Positions 1-6,718 of a stretch of DNA of 14,255 bases are shown piece after piece. The stretch is taken from positions 1 to 14,255 of the forward strand of contig MU617385.1 in NCBI GenBank assembly GCA_025201705.1. Reading direction: 5' to 3'. Under the pieces are notes generated by a model, which was not told the origin of the DNA, made no database searches, and worked only from the letters and a program-made list of their open reading frames with translations. Positions within the stretch are counted from its first letter, which is position 1, and the number at the start of each line of letters is the position of its first letter. The translations under genes and the position numbers were made by a program. This DNA is from Dissophora ornata. Its lineage: Eukaryota; Mortierellomycota; Mortierellomycetes; Mortierellales; Mortierellaceae.

Positions 1-31
1 AAAAAAAGCTCAGCTTCCCTGCATGTGAAGG

Positions 32-37
32 AATAAA
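32..37 (+). terminator. possible poly(A) signal of a gene left of the window
   Basis: An AATAAA hexamer lies on the plus strand at the left edge. It could end a plus-strand gene outside the window that converges on the membrane-protein gene at 153-1271. No coding sequence of such a gene is visible, so this is only a candidate. Confidence 0.2.
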
Positions 38-72
38 AAAGTCCGCAATATTACAAACCAAAAATACGCGCT

Positions 73-86
73 TTTATTGTTTTATT
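73..86 (-). terminator. tandem poly(A) signals for the membrane-protein gene
   Basis: Two AATAAA hexamers on the minus strand (86-81 and 78-73, seen as TTTATT on the plus strand) lie about 67-80 nt past the stop codon at 153. That is the expected distance for cleavage and polyadenylation of the minus-strand gene. Use of either site is inferred. Confidence 0.5.
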
Positions 87-152
87 GTTTTTTTTGTCTG
101 CAGAATTGAAAATGGGGCATTTTGTCACTATCCAGGACAACTTTTCATCCAT

Positions 153-1271
153 CTATGCTTGGCTAGCCTTTGTTTGGCCCGCCTCTGATGTCTCTGTCGT
201 TGTTGCCTCGGCGGTCTCTGGGACGCGTTCCCCTGCCTTGATGACCTGCTCAATGTATTGCTCCGCTTCCCGAGTGATCGACTCGACGTCTATCCTACTC
301 AACGCCATATCGCGAGCTTCCTTGTACTCGCTATCCGACAACAACAAGTTGTGCTCGACCTCACGTTTCTTCCAATACTCCACAAACTGTTTCCTCAGCA
401 ACGGATCCCTGAGCGACGCCACTCTCGCCAACTGCAACGCCCTGTGTCGTCCAATCATCGCCTCCTGCGCTGCGCAGAGATCGTTCAGAATCTCGACTTC
501 ATCTCTTGGACCGGCACCACGGCTTGAACGCTGTAACAAGCCCATAATGACCACAGACATCATCGCCATAGATCCATGCCTCAGTAGGTAGGCGCCTCGG
601 AACCCAACCGTAAAACCTTCATGCTTCATCAAACTCGTCAATGATCCAATGTCAGCACCCTTTTGATAAGTTCCATACTCCAGTGCCGACACCAGGACCA
701 ATGCCGCCGATCCCCAGGTCCGGTATTTGTTCAAATGTGAGGTCTGAGTCGTTGCAATGCCCAAGATTGCTGCCATGCCAACATAAGAAGCCAACGCGCC
801 CGGAATGAGGTAGAGCAAGAAATCCGAGCGTTCTGTACAATGCTCGCAGTTCAAGAACGCGTCCTGGCCGTAGACTTGATACAGCAATCGGTTCTCCACT
901 GCCTTGAACCGCTCACGCATCGAATCTGGGTATTTCACCATGAAACTTGAATCGAAGGATGCATGTTCCTTCCAGGATTGGTGAAGGATAAAGTTGGGAC
1001 AGTCTGCAGGCAAGGAGAGGGCCCGAAAGATGTTGGGTGGGTTGTAAAGGGAGACGTAGAACAGGTGGTATAGAGTGGTGAGGCCCAAAAGGGTATACAT
1101 GAGTTGATTCCAACGACTGGGTTTTGTTGGAGTGTTGGATGCATGTCTGTTGTTGAGCCGCTGGAGAGGCGAAGGTGGAGGGGGTTTGGCGAAGAAGGAG
1201 CGAACGGCTCCGATAATGTAGGGAAGTCCAAGGACCACGAGGACCTGGATTATGGACGAGTCGAGCATCAT
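153..1271 (-). CDS. conserved fungal multi-pass membrane protein, function unknown
   Basis: Intronless reading frame of 372 residues. Hydrophobic segments at about 6-26, 57-76, 150-173, 184-203 and 229-247 suggest five membrane spans. Between spans 2 and 3 is a soluble loop with the pattern RLLYxxYGxDxxxNCxxC (about 128-145), holding a CxxC pair (C142, C145). The region after span 5 (about 255-345) is charged, helical and coiled-coil-like, and the last 25 residues are Thr/Glu-rich. From memory, ascomycete proteins share the RLLYxxYG...NCxxC loop and are sometimes mislabelled 'chorismate synthase protein'; nothing here resembles chorismate synthase. The start is the first of two adjacent ATGs (1271 and 1268). 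The gene is divergent from the zinc-finger gene at 1716, about 440 bp apart. Function and compartment are unknown. I am confident that it is a gene but not of any role. Confidence 0.85.
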   Translation of the reverse strand: MMLDSSIIQVLVVLGLPYIIGAVRSFFAKPPPPSPLQRLNNRHASNTPTKPSRWNQLMYTLLGLTTLYHLFYVSLYNPPNIFRALSLPADCPNFILHQSWKEHASFDSSFMVKYPDSMRERFKAVENRLLYQVYGQDAFLNCEHCTERSDFLLYLIPGALASYVGMAAILGIATTQTSHLNKYRTWGSAALVLVSALEYGTYQKGADIGSLTSLMKHEGFTVGFRGAYLLRHGSMAMMSVVIMGLLQRSSRGAGPRDEVEILNDLCAAQEAMIGRHRALQLARVASLRDPLLRKQFVEYWKKREVEHNLLLSDSEYKEARDMALSRIDVESITREAEQYIEQVIKAGERVPETAEATTTETSEAGQTKASQA

Positions 1272-1715
1272 GTTTTAAAAGAGGCGGGGATGCAGGGATG
1301 AGGTCCTCTGTGAGGAGAGGGGAGGGGCACTCAGGCTAGAGAGCAGTGATACAGGAGATTAGATGGGAATGAGGAGAATTGAAAGCTTGGGAGGAGTTTC
1401 GTCGCGATGACAAGTGAACGACTAACCAGAAGCTCAGCTTGGAGGGAACAGCCGTGGCTTGTGCGGATCGCGCTGGACAAAAGACGAGTGAGTGGTGCGT
1501 TTGAAGTGACACGCACCGTCCAGCTATTCGCCACCAACTTCCCTATCCCTGAAAGCCCCCTATTTTTTTATTTTTTTTTTGTCTCGAAATTCTACCTACC
1601 TGACCCAGCGAACCACCCAACAACAACTCTTTGAGGCAATCCTCCCAGGACGGTTGGACAGAGACAGCGAGGAGAGAAAGAGAGAGAGAGACCAACAAGG
1701 ATGCCTTGAATTCCC
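1272..1715. promoter_or_regulatory. divergent promoter region between genes 1 and 2
   Basis: This 444-bp gap separates two divergently transcribed genes, so it must hold both promoters and leaders. Its right half contains a T-rich stretch (about 1561-1580, ending in ten Ts) followed by pyrimidine-rich and then GA-repeat sequence (about 1664-1690). Poly(dA:dT) tracts of this kind often mark nucleosome-poor fungal promoters. I see no convincing TATA box. Core promoter positions are not resolved. Confidence 0.5.
1701..1709 (+). promoter_or_regulatory. minimal upstream ORF (Met-Pro-stop)
   Basis: ATG CCT TGA lies in the same frame as the main start at 1716 and ends six bases before it. The uORF start has A at -3, whereas the main ATG has C at -3 and G at +4. 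If the leader includes 1701, ribosomes would meet this ATG first. This is visible in the sequence; an effect on translation is inferred. Confidence 0.45.
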
Positions 1716-3150
1716 ATGGAAAACAAGACTTCTGATCCTGGTCAGACACCACTCGACAAGACAGGCACAGCAGAGTCATCACGATCAGCAGCAGCAGGAC
1801 CAGATCCTTCGAATGCCAATCAACAACCTAGCAATGTCAGCAAGCATGTCTCTATAACTTCAGAGCCGAGCACCTCTTCTGCAGTCAAAAGGAAGCAACC
1901 TCCATATGACTGGCAGCTTTTGCCTCAAGAAGAGCTTGAGCGGATCGCCTACAATTCACGCAAGCAACAAAACGCGCGGCTGAAGGTAAACCTGCACATT
2001 GCAATGGTAGCAAATAGCACCATTCTGATAGCCCATTGGTACTTTAACATCTTCTCACCACCCGTTACATGTTTATTCCTTTTTCTTCTTATCTTTTTTT
2101 ATGCAGAAGAACCCGCCAACATGTGTTTATTGTCCAGACGCGCACTTCACATCCACAGCCATGCTGCTGACACATTTGCAGTCCAGGAAACATTCCAAGC
2201 GCGTTGAAAAGCAGCGGGAGAGAGATCAAAAGTTGCAGCAGGATTTCAAATCGTCAGAGACATCTGGACCCTCTGTCGTTGATCCTTCAACCGCACCCGA
2301 CCCTGCAGGACCTGCGCAGGATGTTGTTATGAAGGACCCAATCGGACAAAGAGCCATTGCCGGTCAGACCGAGATGCATGCCTTGGAAATTGAGAACGCA
2401 TTTATAAAAGAGAAGGCGAATCTGGGCATAGCAGTTGCCACAAACTCAAAATCTGCTAAGCAAAGGCGACGAAAGGTTGAGAGGGATCGGAAGAAGGCCA
2501 GGGCTTTGACGGAAAAGGAATTGGCACAAGATCATTGCATGCCTTCGGCACCAGGAGGCATTCGAGAAGATGAAGGACCAAGCAATGCTAGCGCGCTAGA
2601 GGCTGACAGGGATGACGGCATTGCAGAGGCACATATTACATTGGATCAGGATGAAAGTGTGCTGGCAGCGGAAACGGACCATGGAATTGCGGGATCATTT
2701 CTCGATGATACGACTCTAGGATCAGTCACCAATAACTCTACTCAAGGCCACTGGTATTGCTCTGTTTGCAGATCCAGCTGGAAGCGGAAAGTGGCGTGGC
2801 AGGGGCATCTTGTGAGCGCGCAGCATTTGCGTCATGTGGTGCGAGTCATGCAGCAGCTTGCCCCACCCATTGCGCCGTATGGGAAAAAGGACGTGTTGGC
2901 TGCAATGGACCCTTTCGGGTGGGGGACAGGAACAGGCGTTGTTGAGGAAGAAGAGGAGGAAGATGAAGAAGAGGAGGAGGAGGAGGAGAAGAAGGAGGAG
3001 AGGGAGGAAGAGAGAATCAGTGCAAAAGGCACCGATAGGACAGAGGCGGAAGATACACAGAAAAGTCCGATTTTGACCAAGAGTAGAGGAGATGGCGAGG
3101 TTGCAGGTGTTACAGACGGAGAGGGTGATGATATGGATACAGGAGAATAA
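1716..3150 (+). CDS. two-U1-type-zinc-finger protein with acidic tail, function unknown
   Basis: Two exons, 1716-1985 and 2107-3150, encode 437 residues. The intron 1986-2106 (121 nt, GTAAAC...CAG, phase 0) has a TTTAAC branch-like site and a T-rich 3' end. The first 65 residues are Ser/Gln-rich and disordered. Next comes a helix (about 68-90), then zinc finger 1 (C96-x2-C99-x13-H113-x5-H119). A long basic/charged middle with KQRRRKVERDRKK (about 240) may carry a nuclear signal. Zinc finger 2 is C308-x2-C311-x12-H324-x5-H330, and an almost pure Glu/Asp run follows at about 369-394. The His-x5-His spacing marks both fingers as U1/matrin type, a class that often binds RNA or double-stranded RNA. 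The paired fingers plus acidic tail suggest a nuclear RNA-processing or ribosome-biogenesis factor, but I do not recognise an ortholog. An AATAAA overlaps the stop codon (3149-3154). Confidence 0.8.
2944..3015 (+). repeat. purine-only GAG/GAA low-complexity tract
   Basis: A nearly all-purine run of GAG, GAA and GAT triplets encodes the Glu/Asp stretch of the zinc-finger protein. The interrupted codons suggest an old, impure microsatellite rather than a fresh expansion. Open frames on the complementary strand here (poly-Ser, poly-Leu) are artefacts of this composition. Confidence 0.7.
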
Positions 3151-4330
3151 TAAAGCGCGCTTGCTCATTGTACTTCTACGGCGCCCATGTGTAGTGTGTT
3201 TGTGAAGGTTGTAGTCTATACATTTCCCTGTTTTTGGTTAAATCGACTACTTTAAAGACTTTGTATCTTTCTTCCGATTCTGGACTCAAGGCGTTCACCT
3301 TTTTGCCATCCACACAGGCCGCTGAGACTCAGTCGGTCTAGTCTGCTGTAGTTCATTTCGACCCTGAGGATTTTGACTCCCAGCTTTATCTTCATCTATA
3401 TCCATCAGTAGTCACAGTTAGCGCTCCTCCAGTTGCCGCCACAGCGCAGGGCTAATGTAGAGTAGCCAGCGACCAGAGATACAGCTTTGGGGCCAAGAAG
3501 ATCTCCGACAATTGACAGTCATCAGATGCAGATCGATGCAGCGGAGTGAATATGGGAGGAGGGTGGGTGAGGCTGTAGTGGGGATAGCTGCATGGTTTAT
3601 AGCATCACTGCGAGGGTGCAATAAGGAACGGCAGCGATAGGTTTAGGTGGAGATGGTTGAGAGGGTTGAGGCCAAGCGGCTTTGTGATGGCTATTACGGT
3701 TATGGTTCACGCTTTTGTTGCTTATAGTCAATAAAAATGAGTAACAGGGACAAGACATGAGTAACAGGGGAATACTGTAGTCCATTGCAGGTAGTGTCAA
3801 CAGACGTGGGTAACTTCTTTATTCTGCCTGTCAAGGTTGATTGTTACACAGAGCCAGAGAGCTGTCCAGTGGCGACACCGACTCACTGCGGATTCCGGGA
3901 AGCGGCTAACACTCTGCTTTCATTGCGGGCAAGAACAGACGTCGTGCTTGTTCGGGCGGTCTGGTTCCTTATTTCATATTCAGTCGCCGAAACATAACGA
4001 AATGGCTGATAATCTTTTTTTTTTTTTTTTTACAAACTCCTTTAAACATGAACGCATTTTTTTAGAAACAACGGCCCACCCACACGACCAAAACGGCCCC
4101 GGGGAGAATGCTTTTATACCCTTCTTCCCCCCTTCGTTTTTGTTTTCTCTTGATCACCCAACCAACTTCTTCCTTCGTTTATCCTGGATTGATCCCTCTT
4201 CTCGAATACCCCGCGCAGCGTCCTCTCTTCTTACTTTAGAAAGAAGAAAAAAAGAATCCTCCCAGGGCAATTCACCGTTCAGTCAATCATCCCCAATTGC
4301 CTCGCTTCCACCTAAACAAGCACAGCACCA
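3151..4330. promoter_or_regulatory. long upstream region of the amino-acid permease
   Basis: 1,180 bp without a supported gene, between the zinc-finger stop and the permease start. The last 320 bp look promoter-like: a T17 tract (4015-4031), a TTTATA element (4112-4117), then pyrimidine-rich sequence to about 4165. No ATG occurs between 4118 and 4330, which supports 4331 as the start. A 165-codon open frame at 3837-4334 overlaps the permease ATG but is low complexity and looks non-coding. The rest (3160-3980) shows no tRNA, repeat or recognisable ORF. Confidence 0.5.
4112..4117 (+). promoter_or_regulatory. candidate TATA element of the permease
   Basis: TTTATA lies about 215 bp before the start codon and is followed by a C/T-rich stretch, an arrangement common just upstream of fungal transcription starts. 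With no ATG between it and 4331, a leader of roughly 150 nt would be free of upstream starts. Single-motif evidence, so low confidence. Confidence 0.3.
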
Positions 4331-6107
4331 ATGACTAAGAACAGCATCCAGCTAGAGGGGATGCCTTCTTCCTCCAGGTCGTCTTCCCAATCAACTCGAT
4401 CCATTCAAAAGGTCGACGGTGTCACCAATCTACCCTCGTTCCAGTCAGATCATCAGCCCATCCTCGCTGCCGAAAATGAGCTCAAGCGAGGACTGAAGGC
4501 CCGTCATTTATCCATGATCTCGATTGCAGGAACAATCGGTACAGGATTGTTCTTGGCCTCAGGCTCGTCAATTGCTGGGGCTGGACCCCTGGGTGCTATG
4601 ATTGCCTATACCATGATTGGATCTATGGTGTTCTTCATGATGACTTCATTGGGTGAAATGGCGACCTTGATCCCTACTGCAGGATCATTCAATACCTACG
4701 CCGCACGTTTCGTCGACCCTGCTCTTGGTTTCGGTAAGTAATCGCGAGAAGGCAGACGAAAAGAAACTGTATCTGGACATTGCTGAGCCATCATTTTTTA
4801 CCCGTATGATCCTGGGCTAACGTTTCTACTGCTTCTCATTTGTTGTAGCTTTGGGTATAAACTACTTTCTGAATTGGGCTGTTACTGTCGCCGTCGAGAT
4901 CGCCGCTGCAGCCATGATCCTCCAGTTCTGGGTCTCGCCCAATATCCTCCCCAGCTGGGTCTGGAGTTTGATCTTCCTTCTCTTCATGGTCTTTGTCAAC
5001 GTTCTATCCGTCCGTGCCTACGGTGAAGCCGAGTACTGGTTCTCAGTTATAAAGGTCCTCACAGTCATCATCTTTATCATCGTCGGTATTCTCGTTGATG
5101 CAGGAGCTGTGGGCGGCGACAAGATCGGATTCCGCAACTGGGGGATCGAAGGCGCGCCTATTGTGGATGGATTCGGAGGCATTCTCGGTGTGTTCCTTGT
5201 TGCTGGATTCTCGTTCCAGGGGACAGAGTTGATCGGTATCGCGGCCGGTGAGAGCGAGAACCCAAGGAAGAATGTCCCCAAGGCGATTAAGCAAGTCTTT
5301 TGGCGTATCTTGTTGTTCTATATCATCTCGATCTTCATCATCGGACTGGTGATCCCTTACAATGACCCCGACTTGTTGAACAGTGGAAGCGTCGACAAGT
5401 CCGCAGTCGCAGTCTCACCCTTCACGCTCGTCCTCGAAAAGGCCTTCAAGCCCGCGTCGCACGTTATGAACGCTGTCATTTTGATCACAGTCCTGTCTGC
5501 AGGAAACTCGGGCATGTACGCGTCTACACGCACGTTGCTGATGTTAGCCCGTGACGGTAAAGCTCCCACCATCTTTGGTCGCGTCAACTCTCGTGGTATC
5601 CCTATGCAAGCGCTTGCCTGTACCACCGTCATCTCTGCCATCTGCTTTTGCTTCTCGCTCTTCGGTTCCGGACAAGTGTACAACTGGCTCTTGAACATCT
5701 CCTCTATCTCTGGATTCATTGCCTGGTTGGGCATTGCCCTGTCGCATTACCGATTCCGACGTGCCTATGTCGCTCAGGGCGGTGACGTGTCCAGATTGCC
5801 GTACAAAGCTGCCATGTTCCCATTCGGACCGATTTACGCGTTGTTGCTGTGCACAGTCGTAGTCTTTGGCCAGGGATACTCCGAGTTTACAAAGCCCCAA
5901 CCTTCGGCGATCAATTTGGTGGCGTGCTACATTGGACTGCCATTCTTTGTGATTACGTATCTGGGATACAAGATCTACTACAAGACCAAGCTCGTGCCGT
6001 TGATGGAGTGCGATTTCAGCGTGTCGAACTTGGAGGATGGAGATATTGACGAGTTCCACGAGCTGTATGAGCCCAGCAAGAACCAGGCAGACACGAAGGA
6101 TCAGTAA
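4331..6107 (+). CDS. amino-acid permease, LysP-like (APC superfamily, probable lysine/basic amino acid:H+ symporter)
   Basis: Two exons, 4331-4733 and 4849-6107, give 553 residues; the 115-nt intron (GTAAGT...TAG, phase 1, CTAAC at 4817-4821) restores GF-A-LG across the join. A Ser-rich cytosolic N-terminus of about 55 residues precedes 12 predicted spans (about 60-79, 87-107, 134-163, 170-189, 201-217, 242-262, 284-304, 339-359, 386-406, 411-433, 459-477, 488-508). Family hallmarks are GTIGTGLFLASG (67-78), FSFQGTELIGIAAGESENP (255-273), the LSAGNSGMYASTR block (about 350-362) and SHYRFRR (433-439). By memory the match to bacterial LysP runs nearly end to end and is closer than to yeast Lyp1/Can1. 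E261 and E269 correspond to the two Glu residues reported as functionally important in E. coli LysP (E222, E230, from memory). Location should be the plasma membrane. Family is near certain; lysine specificity is inferred. Confidence 0.93.
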
Positions 6108-6142
6108 AAAACCCCCCACGCTTCGTCGCATTAACCTTGTAC

Positions 6143-6148
6143 AATAAA
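6143..6148 (+). terminator. poly(A) signal of the permease
   Basis: An AATAAA hexamer begins 36 nt after the stop codon and is followed by an AT/T-rich stretch, the expected layout for 3'-end formation of the permease transcript. Confidence 0.55.
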
Positions 6149-6251
6149 CATATATATTTTTTTGCATTCGCCCAAAAATAACCTACCGGGTAACTGGCAC
6201 AGAACTGGGCAAAGGAGGACCCTGTACCCTTCGTCGCTTCGCAAAAACATT

Positions 6252-6384
6252 GACGCTGCACCCCCCCATTTGACAATGTTCAACCAACAGTGTTCGAGTG
6301 CCATGCACCTATTATTAAGTGGAAAGAAAAAAATAGAACCTGTTTTGATTACCTCATGCGTTTAGACATTATTGGTGCAGCGTC
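6252..6384. repeat. 11-bp perfect inverted repeat with nested palindrome
   Basis: GACGCTGCACC (6252-6262) is matched by its exact reverse complement GGTGCAGCGTC (6374-6384), 111 bp apart. The right arm also overlaps a local palindrome, TGCAGCG-T-CGCTGCA (6376-6390). The right arm could therefore pair either with the distant left arm or with its own neighbour. It could be a dimeric factor site, an RNA structure in a 3' or 5' leader, or chance. Confidence 0.45.
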
Positions 6385-6574
6385 GCTGCAGGCACAATGC
6401 CCGATCCCTCAAGGCACTTTGTCGTGGCCAGAGACCAACTTTGGTGGCCTGATAGATCAACCCAGACAATTCCTGCGGTCGATCTTGGATCTTGGAGCAT
6501 CGAGTGAAACGTCCTCTACCCCCTTGTGGTACAGGGTGGTGCGCATACTCACCTGACCCATGACTGTCTCTGTC

Positions 6575-6591
6575 TTTTTTTTTTTTTTTTT
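6575..6591 (+). promoter_or_regulatory. T17 tract in the E3-ligase promoter
   Basis: Seventeen uninterrupted Ts followed by pyrimidine-rich sequence, about 130 bp before the start codon. A T tract of the same length precedes the permease (4015-4031). This fits a nucleosome-excluding promoter element, but homopolymers of this length also vary in length in assemblies. Confidence 0.35.
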
Positions 6592-6718
6592 CTTCTTATT
6601 TGTCCATTGGCATCCACATCGTTCCACCCCCCATCCTTCCCTTCCCATTCGACCTCTTTCCCCGCACACATTGTTTCGAGCATCCGTAAACCTCACATAG
6701 TGCATCCCTCCCATTGCC

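Larger units (their letters stand above)
6108..6718. other. intergenic region between permease and E3 ligase
   Basis: 611 bp without a supported gene. It holds the permease poly(A) signal (6143-6148), an inverted-repeat pair (6252-6262 with 6374-6384) that includes a short palindrome, and a T17 tract (6575-6591) followed by C/T-rich sequence. No ATG occurs between 6592 and the E3-ligase start at 6719, so that start is the first one in a leader of this length. Short ORFs here resemble nothing known. Confidence 0.5.

Noticed and set aside
85..591. 168-codon open frame antisense to the membrane-protein gene.
   Set aside because: Fully explained as the complementary shadow of a well-supported coding region; no recognisable domain.
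2722..3168. Poly-Leu and poly-Ser frames on the minus strand opposite the acidic run.
   Set aside because: Direct consequence of the purine tract encoding poly-Glu; no independent evidence.
3386..4012. Three HGATAR-type GATA-factor motifs upstream of the permease (3386-3391 minus, 3635-3640 plus, 4007-4012 plus), suggesting nitrogen control.
   Set aside because: About three to four such motifs are expected by chance in 1.2 kb on both strands, so the count gives no support, although the TGATAA at 4007 is plausibly placed.
3837..4334. 165-codon open frame ending over the permease start codon.
   Set aside because: Low-complexity, Phe- and Ser-rich from the T17 tract, no domain, and it covers the likely promoter and leader.
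5544..6167. 207-codon open frame antisense to the permease.
   Set aside because: Runs through conserved transmembrane coding sequence on the opposite strand, has no domain, and starts in the 3' flank; a shadow frame.
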